A stretch of DNA of 32,380 nucleotides from Actinomycetota bacterium (lineage in GTDB: Bacteria; Actinomycetota; Actinomycetes; Nanopelagicales; Nanopelagicaceae). How positions within the stretch are numbered: the stretch's first letter is position 1; the number at the start of each line of letters is the position of its first letter. Shown piece by piece: positions 21,940-29,115 of this stretch. The DNA lies in contig CANCSL010000008.1 in NCBI GenBank assembly GCA_947380835.1, positions 1 to 32,380 on the forward strand, given 5' to 3'. The position numbers were made by a program, and so were the translations under genes. The notes under the pieces are model-generated. The model was not told the DNA's origin, made no database searches, and saw only the letters and a program-made list of their open reading frames with translations.

Positions 21940-22564
21940 ATTCTTTGAGAGATGGAGCGCTCTCCACGGAAACGTTGAAATAACGGGCATAGTCCGCGGT
22001 TGGCTCACTATTTCTTACTTAATCGCGAAACCACTTTCACTACTCAAGATATCTGCGAGTGTTATTACCTTGGGCGGATTGGGCTTTGCAATTGCGCTCT
22101 GGCTCTCCAGCCAACATTTCTGGGCAATCGGCTTTTTAGCACTTTCCCTGCTCTGTGATGGACTCGATGGCAGCCTGGCAATTCTTACTGGTAGCGAATC
22201 ACTTCGCGGGGCAGTCCTTGATTCAGTGGTCGACCGTCTCGCTGAAGTCTTTTGGGCGCTCACCTTCTTTGCTATTGGTGGCCACATGGAGATTGTTTTT
22301 CTGGCCTGGCTGATGGCTGGAGTTCAAGAATATGCACGGGCGCGAATGGGTGGCGTTGGCATACGCGAAATTGGCGTCGTCTCGATTGCAGAAAGACCAG
22401 TACGGGCAAGCTTGCTGGCGATTGCACTGGTAGCCAGCGCCCTCTCATTGGATTTCGTCAATCAAATCGCCATCATCTGGCTGGGTATGCAAACGTGGAG
22501 CCTGCTATCGGTGATGCGGTTTGGTTATAACCTTACGAAGAAAGCCGACGAAGTAAAAGATTAA
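21926..22564 (+). CDS. CDP-alcohol phosphatidyltransferase family membrane protein
   Basis: A 212-residue membrane protein with about six hydrophobic helices and a CDP-alcohol phosphatidyltransferase core at 78-103. The family pattern D-x2-D-G-x2-A-R-x8-G-x3-D-x3-D is met at D78, D81, G82, A85, G95, D99 and D103 with exact spacing, but the arginine after Ala is I86. All metal-binding aspartates are kept, so the enzyme may still be active with an altered CDP-lipid site. Members join CDP-diacylglycerol or another CDP-alcohol to glycerol phosphate, inositol phosphate or similar alcohols; the substrate is not assignable. The ATG is inside the metF 3' end (14-base overlap). Its stop overlaps that of the convergent second desaturase by 4 bases. 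Confidence 0.78.
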   Translation: MDRNKFFERWSALHGNVEITGIVRGWLTISYLIAKPLSLLKISASVITLGGLGFAIALWLSSQHFWAIGFLALSLLCDGLDGSLAILTGSESLRGAVLDSVVDRLAEVFWALTFFAIGGHMEIVFLAWLMAGVQEYARARMGGVGIREIGVVSIAERPVRASLLAIALVASALSLDFVNQIAIIWLGMQTWSLLSVMRFGYNLTKKADEVKD

Positions 22565-24090
22565 TGTCGCGAATGCATCGGATTCGTACCGGGCATCTCT
22601 CCAATGGCATTGGCCACAATTTCGGCGCTAATTCCAACCAACGGAAGTCCGCCTCCTGGATGGGCAGATCCACCAACGCAGAAGAGATTCTTCAGTGGTG
22701 ATCTATTGCTGGCACGCAGGAATGCAGATTGTGAGCCATTACTAGAAGTCCCATAAATAGAACCTCCTGGAGCGCCGACAGAGTTCTGTAGATCCAAAGG
22801 CGTACGAAATTCCATAACGTCCAGCCGCTCGGAAACGCGCAGTCCGAGTTGGTCTAATTTGGCGATGAGAGCCTGGGCGTACTCGGCGCCTCCGTTATTC
22901 CAGTCCCAACCGCTGACAGGTTCGTGACGAGGGGCATTTACCAGAACAAACCAAGCTTCCTTGTTTTCGCCTCGAACCATGGTCGGATCACTGGGAGCGC
23001 AGATATAGATCGTCGGATCTGTGACTGGTTTTTTCAAAGCGAAGATTTCATCGAATTCAAGATCGTAGTTTTCCGGAAAATACACATTGTGGTGGTTTAA
23101 CTTAGGTACGGCATCTGCGATCTTGGAATTGTCCAGCCCTAACATGAGAGTAAACCCCGCTAAAGATTTCTCGGCACGACGTAACTTCTTTCTTTCCTTC
23201 TTAACGATTGCGACATCTTTTTCCAGCATCTGGTTATAGACAATCTCAGCGTCGGCATTGGCGATGACAAAGTCGGCAGAGATCTTTTGACCATCTTCTG
23301 TGACAACGCCTGTGGCTACTCCGTTTGCATGGGTGATGGATTTTATAGAAGTGTTGAAATGGAATTCGGTGCCCAGCGCTCTGGCACGTTCCTCAATCGC
23401 TGTAGAGAGCTGACCAATTCCGCCTTCAATATGCCAAGCGCCAAACGAACTTTCCACGAAAGCTATCGTGAGCAAAACTGCCGGAACTTTTCGTGGATCT
23501 GATCCCGAATATGTGGCATAGCGGTCAATGATCTTGGAGAGATAAGGATTGGGGGTGTAGGTCGCCGACAATTTACGCAGCGAGGTGAGCGGGGAAATCA
23601 TCTTTAAGTCACGCAAGAAATTTTTCCGTCGCAAGAGGGTAGGAAGAGAAGCAAGTTCAGATTCCACGAATGGCTCGCGCGCAACATCCCACATGCGTTC
23701 TGCCCGCTGCATGAGACGGTGCCACTCATCTGCTGCTGGCTTGCCTAATTTAAGCTCAATCTCTTCGCAGATCTGCGGAAGGGAAAGATTGGGGAAAGTG
23801 AGCTGAACTCCGTCGGCAAAGTGATAGTCGAAGGCAGGATCTACCGGTTGAAACTTCAAAAGAAGTTCTACCCGCTTTCCGGTTTTTCGAAAGAGATCTC
23901 GATAGACCGCAGGAAGAGTTAGTAGGGAGGGGCCGGTATCAAAGGCGTAATCACCAAACCATTCGGTGCGACATTTTCCACCAGACCGATCAGAAGCTTC
24001 ATAGACCGAGACTTCATGTCCACCGCGAGAAAGACGAGCAGCCACGCTGAGCCCACCAATTCCGGCACCGATAACGACGATTTTAGCCAT
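22561..24090 (-). CDS. Second CrtI-type carotenoid desaturase (CrtD-like)
   Basis: A 509-residue FAD-dependent member of the CrtI family. The FAD loop is VIGAGIGGLSVAARLSRGG (6-24), followed by SGGKCRTEWFGDYAFDTGPSL, the CrtI hallmark. AWHIEGGIGQLSTAI lies mid-protein, and the C-terminal motif is FCVGGSAHPGGGLPLVGISA. With a hydratase, a glycosyltransferase and a ketolase encoded just upstream, the best guess is a 3',4'-desaturase acting on the hydroxylated open end (CrtD role), as in Deinococcus and cyanobacteria; a second phytoene or lycopene desaturase is the alternative. The ATG at 24090 is chosen because it overlaps the glycosyltransferase stop by 8 bases; the in-frame start 13 codons upstream lies deep within that gene. 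It is the last gene of the minus-strand run from 29038. Confidence 0.87.
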   Translation of the reverse strand: MAKIVVIGAGIGGLSVAARLSRGGHEVSVYEASDRSGGKCRTEWFGDYAFDTGPSLLTLPAVYRDLFRKTGKRVELLLKFQPVDPAFDYHFADGVQLTFPNLSLPQICEEIELKLGKPAADEWHRLMQRAERMWDVAREPFVESELASLPTLLRRKNFLRDLKMISPLTSLRKLSATYTPNPYLSKIIDRYATYSGSDPRKVPAVLLTIAFVESSFGAWHIEGGIGQLSTAIEERARALGTEFHFNTSIKSITHANGVATGVVTEDGQKISADFVIANADAEIVYNQMLEKDVAIVKKERKKLRRAEKSLAGFTLMLGLDNSKIADAVPKLNHHNVYFPENYDLEFDEIFALKKPVTDPTIYICAPSDPTMVRGENKEAWFVLVNAPRHEPVSGWDWNNGGAEYAQALIAKLDQLGLRVSERLDVMEFRTPLDLQNSVGAPGGSIYGTSSNGSQSAFLRASNRSPLKNLFCVGGSAHPGGGLPLVGISAEIVANAIGEMPGTNPMHSRH

Positions 24091-25177
24091 CAGTGAGCAC
24101 CGTCCGGCCTCTCCAGGTGAGGTTGCCACGGGACTTTCCGATCCAAGAGAGTGCGATTAAATAGAGGAGGAAAATAATGGAGAGCGGATGAAGTGCTGCT
24201 GTGGAGGGAGTGCTCTTTGTTCTTGCAGCAACGAGCAATCGAGAAATCCAGATTGCCGCAAATGCTGCCCAAGCTACTCGGTCACCAGAGAGAGCAAGTA
24301 TGAGAGGAGCGATCCCTGTGAGAGATAAGAGCGCAATCGCAATGAGCGTCCCGGTAACTCCGCCGAAGGCTGTCCATAATGATTTGGTATAACCGCGAAT
24401 CAGATCTGACGTCTGGTCGTACATGCGACATCGGGCTACCGAACTTCCGTCGGCGACGCCCCCTTTGAATCCAGCTGATACCAAGGAGCGAGCAAGTTCG
24501 AGATCATCTAAAACTTTCTCGCGAATCACTTCATGTCCACCAGTTGCCACATAAGCCGAATTCCTGACAACAAAGAATTGACCGTTGGCAATCGTCGTGG
24601 ACCTGGAAGGAAATCTTTCTGCAAGGCGCAAGAAGACGCTGGCCATCCATGACCACTGCAAGAGCGGCTGAATCAGACGTTCGGCAAAGCTGACTGCAAT
24701 CTCTTTGGGATAGGGGGAGATAAAGTCCCAACCCCACTTGTTCAAAGCGGTAATAGCCGCGGCTACGGCATGAGGTTGAAGACGTACATCAGCATCGAGA
24801 AAAACCAGATAATCAGATTGGGCGGCAGTTGCCAATTGCTGACATGCATAAGGTTTGCCCAGCCAACCATCTGGCAACATCGAACCTGATACGACTTTCA
24901 GATTTGCGCGTGCAACTCCTTGCAAGATTTCAAAAGTGCGATCAGTCGAGTTGTCATCTAGAGCGAAGATGGACAGCTGAGGAATACCGACTTGTGCGAT
25001 AGCGCTTGCGAGCACGTCGGCAGCATTGGATTCTTCATTTCGCATGGGTAACAGAATCGCGACAGATCCATCAACGGGCGATCCGGTAACGTTCCTGACA
25101 ACTCGCATTGTCAGCACATTAACGAGCGTAATGAGTAGCGATAGGGCGCAAATAGAAAAAAGAATCCAGGAGAACAT
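24083..25177 (-). CDS. Family 2 glycosyltransferase, probably carotenoid glycosyltransferase (CruG-like)
   Basis: A 364-residue membrane-anchored GT-A glycosyltransferase. A hydrophobic N-terminal helix (1-25) precedes the catalytic domain: AILLPMRNEESN, the nucleotide-binding ALDDNSTDRT (72-81), GWLGKPYACQQL, and the metal-binding DxD in FLDADVRLQP (126-135). DDLELARSL is the probable catalytic-base segment. Three or more membrane helices follow from about residue 265. This layout is that of the CruG/CrtQ group, which glycosylates hydroxy-carotenoids at the membrane. Position between a CruF-like hydratase (3 bases upstream) and a CrtI-type desaturase (8-base overlap) strengthens that role. 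The sugar donor is unknown. Confidence 0.85.
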   Translation of the reverse strand: MFSWILFSICALSLLITLVNVLTMRVVRNVTGSPVDGSVAILLPMRNEESNAADVLASAIAQVGIPQLSIFALDDNSTDRTFEILQGVARANLKVVSGSMLPDGWLGKPYACQQLATAAQSDYLVFLDADVRLQPHAVAAAITALNKWGWDFISPYPKEIAVSFAERLIQPLLQWSWMASVFLRLAERFPSRSTTIANGQFFVVRNSAYVATGGHEVIREKVLDDLELARSLVSAGFKGGVADGSSVARCRMYDQTSDLIRGYTKSLWTAFGGVTGTLIAIALLSLTGIAPLILALSGDRVAWAAFAAIWISRLLVAARTKSTPSTAALHPLSIIFLLYLIALSWIGKSRGNLTWRGRTVLTDG

Positions 25178-25180
25178 CAG

Positions 25181-25993
25181 TTACAAATCATCAGGGCGGC
25201 CAAAACGGGCTTGAAAGAGATACGGAATCAAAACGAAAGCAAAAACAAATCCGCCAAAGAGTGCGACTCCGGTTCTATGGAAAAAGAAGAGATTTCCAAC
25301 GACCCCAGAGAACCAAGTCCATATCAGTGCAAGATCAATCAAAGTCGTATTCGCGCCGCGCTTTCTATGTTCTTTTGGAAGCGCGATATGCAAAATTGCC
25401 ATTAACCCCATGCCGGCGAATAGCCAGCCCGCGGCGTTTGATAATGGAATTTCGGGTTGAAAAGGTACATGCGGACCAACGACCTTCCAGGTCCAACGAT
25501 GCGCTGCAACCATTTGTGGATCGAGAAAGAGATCCCAAGCCATCAAGCCAAATCCGCCAAAGAGAAAAACCCAGTGTTGAGTAACTTTTCGAGCTGCGAC
25601 CAAAATGGGATGTGCCATCATGATCCAAGCAAAGGGAACAATCAATGGCACGCCATCAATTTGAATTCCCAGTGAAGCGTCATATGCATAACGGCCAAAC
25701 GGCCATCCGGTCTTGCTCCCCAGGAGTTCAATTCCGAGTGAAATTCCAAAAGTTAAAATAACGAAAGTAATCGCGTAACGAGCGCCATATGACAACCAGG
25801 CATGGACCAGCATTACCACCGCACCGGCATAGACGGTGGCGATGGTTATGAAGAGGAGTATTTGACCATGAACCAACGGATACAAGATCTGCAAGAAAAC
25901 AGATAAGGCAAATCCGCCATAGAGAATCAGGGTTTGATTCGTCGATATGCCCCGCCTGCGATCTCCGCGCGGTCTAAATTGACGAATGGACAT
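25181..25993 (-). CDS. cruF: CruF-like carotenoid 1',2'-hydratase (DUF422 family)
   Basis: A 270-residue integral membrane protein with about seven helices, matching the carotenoid biosynthesis protein family DUF422. The signature segments are GISLGIELLGSKTGWPFGRY, VPLIVPFAWIMMAHP, MAWDLFLDPQMVAAHRWTW and IPLSNAAGWLFAG. These are the conserved Glu, Trp-Pro-Phe-Gly-x-Tyr, Trp-x-x-x-Asp-Pro and Pro-x-x-Asn-x-x-Gly-Trp positions of CruF. Characterised CruF proteins add water across the 1',2' double bond of an open carotenoid end, giving the hydroxyl that is later glycosylated. A basic N-terminal tail (RQFRPRGDRRRG) is cytoplasmic. It lies 17 bases after the CrtA-like gene and 3 before the glycosyltransferase gene. 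Confidence 0.87.
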   Translation of the reverse strand: MSIRQFRPRGDRRRGISTNQTLILYGGFALSVFLQILYPLVHGQILLFITIATVYAGAVVMLVHAWLSYGARYAITFVILTFGISLGIELLGSKTGWPFGRYAYDASLGIQIDGVPLIVPFAWIMMAHPILVAARKVTQHWVFLFGGFGLMAWDLFLDPQMVAAHRWTWKVVGPHVPFQPEIPLSNAAGWLFAGMGLMAILHIALPKEHRKRGANTTLIDLALIWTWFSGVVGNLFFFHRTGVALFGGFVFAFVLIPYLFQARFGRPDDL

Positions 25994-26010
25994 GGGGTAA
26001 TTCTGCCGTA

Positions 26011-26691
26011 CTAATGTGCCTTTAACTCACCGCGCTCGTGTGTTACGGCAAATCGAGCAAATAACTCCTCGGAATACCAGTTATGTTCCGAAGTCGCCGC
26101 GATGGCCGCTTGATGAGCCACCCCGCCATATGCAAAATTTCGCAACGCAGCAGCGTTATCCCAAATAGAAAAAGTGCCTTGCAAGCCAATCGGGGCTTCT
26201 CCTATTCCGATAGCAGCGAGCAAACCAGGAGAGCCCTTGAGACTGGCCGTCACCGGTGGAACCGATCTCCAAAAGAGCAAATTCTTGCTGGGCACAATTC
26301 GAGCACGGGTAATCGCCGCAACTTTTCCATCCCAGGAAGCAGATTGGGTGATGGGGAAAGGATCAGCTCCGGCCCAGAGTCCGTGGCTAGCTATAGGTGA
26401 TAACAGAGTTCGGTATTCCGAACGAGCGCACCCACGCCAACTATTAATTAATGTGGAGTTATCGAACTTGTCGACCGCGCTCTTGGGTAATACAACGAGC
26501 AAACCCCAACGCGTTGCATCGGCATCTCGAGGCGTAAATGTCTGGCCTTTGCCAGTTCCTAGCAATTTAAAGAAACTAATCTCTTTTTTTCGTTTTAATC
26601 GTGCCAGCCCAAACCGGTCTAGTGCCATATGTGAAATAGCCCGTGGCGCGGAAGATATTTTTACATCCCAAAAGTACAGAGCAACAATCAC
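26011..26691 (-). CDS. CrtA-like spheroidene-monooxygenase-family protein (carotenoid ketolase)
   Basis: A 226-residue protein resembling spheroidene monooxygenase CrtA, a heme-containing oxygenase that places a keto group at C-2 of open-chain carotenoids. Shared features are KEISFFKLLGTGKGQTFTPR, RWGLLVVLPKSAV, SPIASHGLWAGADPF, ITRARIVPSKNLLFWRSVPP, IGIGEAPIGLQGTFSIWDNAA and the C-terminal HNWYSEELFARFAV. Length is close to CrtA without its purple-bacterial extensions. The GTG at 26691 is chosen because it overlaps the hydrolase stop (GTGA) and opens directly on IVALYFWDV, the family's first strand; the open frame upstream reads as Arg/His-rich noise. With CruF and glycosyltransferase following, it probably oxidises the hydrated end group. 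Other oxidations are possible. Confidence 0.8.
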   Translation of the reverse strand: MIVALYFWDVKISSAPRAISHMALDRFGLARLKRKKEISFFKLLGTGKGQTFTPRDADATRWGLLVVLPKSAVDKFDNSTLINSWRGCARSEYRTLLSPIASHGLWAGADPFPITQSASWDGKVAAITRARIVPSKNLLFWRSVPPVTASLKGSPGLLAAIGIGEAPIGLQGTFSIWDNAAALRNFAYGGVAHQAAIAATSEHNWYSEELFARFAVTHERGELKAH

Positions 26692-27476
26692 AATTTCACG
26701 CGCGTGGTCTGCATGATTTCGGCGATGACTTCTTCGGGGTGATCCCACATCGGCGCGTGGCCGCTATCGGGCAAAATTACCCATCGGGAGTGAGATGGAG
26801 TCAACGATCTCTCTTGACATGTTTTGGCCGGCAAAGTGTTATCGGTATCTCCGAAGAGAATGGTGATGGGAATATCCGAAGAAATCTTTTTATCAAAGCG
26901 TTTAGTCAACAAACTATCCCAAGCTGGGAAATACCCAAGAGCACTTCCCATTGCCAAAGTGGCGTCGGTACAAGTTTCAATGCTGAATTCTCGCCACAAC
27001 GGACTTACGGTCGTGAAGCCCACTTTTCTTGCCCATTCATATTTCAACAGGTTGGGGGCCACGATCTTGAGACTGTTTGCCAGGTACTTAGTTACGGCAG
27101 CGCCGGGAAGACGAATCATGAATGGTGTGAGCCATAAACCGGCGGGAGCCAGAGCGGTAATAGAAATAATTTGCTCGGGGTTCATAGCCGCCATCTCGAG
27201 GGCGATCCAACCGCCCAGGGAATTGCCGGCAATGTGAAAGCGCGTGTAACCCAATTCGTGCATGTTCTTAAAAACTAGGTGCGCTAGCGCAACCGGTTCC
27301 ATGTGTTGGCCAGGGTCGTAAGGGGAGTTTCCGTGCCCGGGCAGGTCAATAGTGATTACAGTGAAATGTTTACTGAGTTCGGGGGTAATTAACTTCCAGG
27401 CGGTACTTGCTGAACCCATGCCGTGGATAAGCAGCAGCGGCTCACCTTCGCCCTGTACTTTCGTCGACAATTTCAT
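26688..27476 (-). CDS. Alpha/beta hydrolase
   Basis: A 262-residue alpha/beta-hydrolase. The oxyanion motif is IHGMGSAS (from 17), the nucleophile S86 in GNSLGG, an acidic residue D210 (or D212) in FGDTDNTLP and H240 in SGHAPMWDHPEEV. A cap domain covers about 110-195. The family includes esterases, lactonases, dehalogenases and a few acyltransferases, so the reaction is unknown. Its stop overlaps the CrtA-like start (GTGA), which ties it to the carotenoid end-group genes. An acyl-group transfer or removal on the carotenoid glycoside would be an attractive but unproved role. ATG 27476 is chosen for the strong GAGGTGA ribosome binding site 4 bases upstream. A TATTAT hexamer (27509-27514) in the 47-base gap could be a promoter for the carotenoid block. 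Confidence 0.85.
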   Translation of the reverse strand: MKLSTKVQGEGEPLLLIHGMGSASTAWKLITPELSKHFTVITIDLPGHGNSPYDPGQHMEPVALAHLVFKNMHELGYTRFHIAGNSLGGWIALEMAAMNPEQIISITALAPAGLWLTPFMIRLPGAAVTKYLANSLKIVAPNLLKYEWARKVGFTTVSPLWREFSIETCTDATLAMGSALGYFPAWDSLLTKRFDKKISSDIPITILFGDTDNTLPAKTCQERSLTPSHSRWVILPDSGHAPMWDHPEEVIAEIMQTTRVKL

Positions 27477-27523
27477 TTCATCACCTCGCACCTTTGTCCT
27501 GTCACGAAATAATACTCAAGATA

Positions 27524-28111
27524 TTAGGCGATGGGATGAATCGACTTCACTGCGGCAATAATGAGATGGAGATTGCTTTCGCTCGTATCGCCCGAAGAAG
27601 TGCTGAGTCGAATCCAGAAGCCATTGATCAACATTTCTAGTTGCCAGACTCGAAATTCTTGCGTGGGGGATTGAGGCTTGAAGAGCAAATAGGCGCGCGA
27701 CTTTGGGTAGCCAGTAATGTCTACGCGTTTATAGCCGGTATTAAGCCAAGACGGGATGCGATATTCGAACATCTGACCCTTATTTTCAACCCACATTGCC
27801 GTTGCGCCAATTTCTGCACTTTGCACGCCATACGAGCATGCAATACCGCCATGATCAATAACATCGGCAAGCTCAGTGCCAGGAGCAGGAGTCCATTGAG
27901 TAGAAATTACTTCTGCGTTTGAAATTGACGTTTTAATCGCACTGAGCATCCCAGTCGAGTCGCATGAAGCCGGCACGCGGTAGCGGACTTCGATCGGCGT
28001 AGAGCTGGGAGTTGGCTTGCTAGAAACAGTTCCGCAGGCAGAAAGCAACAAGGTGGCCGCCCCAAGCGGAATGAGAAGTTTGGATTTCTTCCAGTTTTTG
28101 CTCGAGGTCAT
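27524..28111 (-). CDS. Predicted lipoprotein of unknown function
   Basis: A 195-residue secreted lipoprotein. The signal peptide has a lysine-rich start (SSKNWKKSK), a hydrophobic core and the lipobox LLSAC, so the mature lipid-modified residue is C26. A Ser/Pro/Thr-rich linker follows, then a domain with two further cysteines (CDSTG near 50 and IACSYG near 92) that may pair, and a C-terminal beta-rich part (FRVWQLEMLINGFWIRLS). I do not recognise the family. The ATG has no ribosome binding site; a TAGGCT hexamer 6 bases before it includes the stop of the EamA gene. It is the second gene of the minus-strand run from 29038. Confidence 0.75.
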   Translation of the reverse strand: MTSSKNWKKSKLLIPLGAATLLLSACGTVSSKPTPSSTPIEVRYRVPASCDSTGMLSAIKTSISNAEVISTQWTPAPGTELADVIDHGGIACSYGVQSAEIGATAMWVENKGQMFEYRIPSWLNTGYKRVDITGYPKSRAYLLFKPQSPTQEFRVWQLEMLINGFWIRLSTSSGDTSESNLHLIIAAVKSIHPIA

Positions 28112-28117
28112 CTTGGA

Positions 28118-28123
28118 AGCCTA
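28118..28123 (-). promoter_or_regulatory. -10-like hexamer overlapping the EamA stop codon, upstream of the lipoprotein gene
   Basis: On the minus strand TAGGCT starts with the TAG stop of the EamA gene and ends 6 bases before the lipoprotein ATG, exactly the arrangement found at nfo. No -35 box is obvious. Confidence 0.4.
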
Positions 28124-29038
28124 GGGCTCGAAACTGTGAAGCGCCTGATCGGTTCGGTGCCCACTTTCAATTTTCTGTCCGTATCCCGTGGCGCTAATAA
28201 TAAGGAGAGCTCCGATGATTCCGATGAGGGTCAATGACTCTCCACCCAAGACAGTTCCCACTACGACGGCCCAGACTGGTTCAGTTCCGAGCAGCAAACT
28301 TGCTCGCGATGAAGAGGTCTGGCGAATTGCCCACAAGGTGGCCAAAAATGCGAAGACTCCACATAACCCGCTGAGAAAAAGTAAACCTAACCATTGGTGG
28401 TTGGGCAGATGGCGAGCCGAAGAAAAGGTACGGCTACCGGAGATAGCCGTGAAGATTAATGCGCACGCAATACTTTGTAGCAAGGTGATGTTGACCGAGC
28501 TGTAGGTCTTTCCTTTAGTGAAGTGGCCCATCGAAGTTACGTGCAGGGCACGAACCGTAGCCGCTGCCAACATCAGCCAATCGCCGAGATTGGGCGCCGA
28601 GAAACCTTTATTCGAAACCAACAGTAGGACGCCAACCACAGCAACAATTGTCGCTGCGAAGAATTTTGGCGGAAGCCAATTTTTGGAGGCAAAGGATTCC
28701 ATGAGGGGAGTCATCACAATTGCCAAACTAATGATCAACCCAGCATTTGTAGCCGTTGTTCTCGAAACGCCTGCAGTCTCACAGTAAATGATGAGGGCTT
28801 GAACGGAACCCAGCGCCAGGCCGAGCAGCGCCTCATTCCGAGAAAACTGAGGGCGTTTGATGATCCAAATAACCGTCATTCCAATCGCCGTCAAAATAAA
28901 ACGCAGGCTCAAGACCACAATGACGGGCGCGTGCTGAGTCAACGATTTAGCGGCGAGATAGCTGGCGCCCCAGAAGAGCGCGACCAGCAGTAGGACTAGA
29001 TCTACCTCGCGGGCACGAATTCTTGGGCTAATCGTCAC
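28121..29038 (-). CDS. EamA-family (DMT superfamily) transporter
   Basis: A 305-residue membrane protein with about ten helices in two EamA repeats. The first repeat contains LLLVALFWGASYLAAKSL and LRFILTAIGMTVIW; the second begins about residue 150 with GDWLMLAAATVRALHVTSMG and ends near LLLGTEPVWAVVVGTVLGGE, the typical Glu-Pro of the family's last helices. The substrate is unknown. It is a paralogue of the transporter at 7056-7928 but clearly diverged. The start is GTG, with TACAGT ending 6 bases before it and no ribosome binding site. It heads a seven-gene minus-strand run that ends with the second desaturase; whether it belongs functionally to the carotenoid genes is open. Confidence 0.86.
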   Translation of the reverse strand: MTISPRIRAREVDLVLLLVALFWGASYLAAKSLTQHAPVIVVLSLRFILTAIGMTVIWIIKRPQFSRNEALLGLALGSVQALIIYCETAGVSRTTATNAGLIISLAIVMTPLMESFASKNWLPPKFFAATIVAVVGVLLLVSNKGFSAPNLGDWLMLAAATVRALHVTSMGHFTKGKTYSSVNITLLQSIACALIFTAISGSRTFSSARHLPNHQWLGLLFLSGLCGVFAFLATLWAIRQTSSSRASLLLGTEPVWAVVVGTVLGGESLTLIGIIGALLIISATGYGQKIESGHRTDQALHSFEP

Positions 29039-29044
29039 CGTCGG

Positions 29045-29050
29045 ACTGTA
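29045..29050 (-). promoter_or_regulatory. -10 hexamer for leaderless EamA transcript
   Basis: TACAGT on the minus strand ends 6 bases before the GTG at 29038. No convincing -35 hexamer was seen. It faces away from the YqhA promoter in a 77-base divergent gap. Confidence 0.45.
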
Positions 29051-29082
29051 GAGGAAAGGGACGGGCTTGCGAGCACAATTCC

Positions 29083-29109
29083 TTGAACTCAGTCTGCGCC
29101 TTGTAGAGT
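29083..29109 (+). promoter_or_regulatory. Promoter of the YqhA-like gene, leaderless geometry
   Basis: TTGAAC (29083-29088) and TAGAGT (29104-29109) are separated by 15 bases, and the -10 ends 6 bases before ATG 29116. This is the best complete -35/-10 pair with leaderless geometry in the window, although the spacer is short. Confidence 0.5.
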
Positions 29110-29115
29110 TTGCAT

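Noticed and set aside
26174..26716. 180-codon open frame antisense to the CrtA-like gene
   Set aside because: The minus-strand frame has clear CrtA-family motifs; the opposite frame has none.
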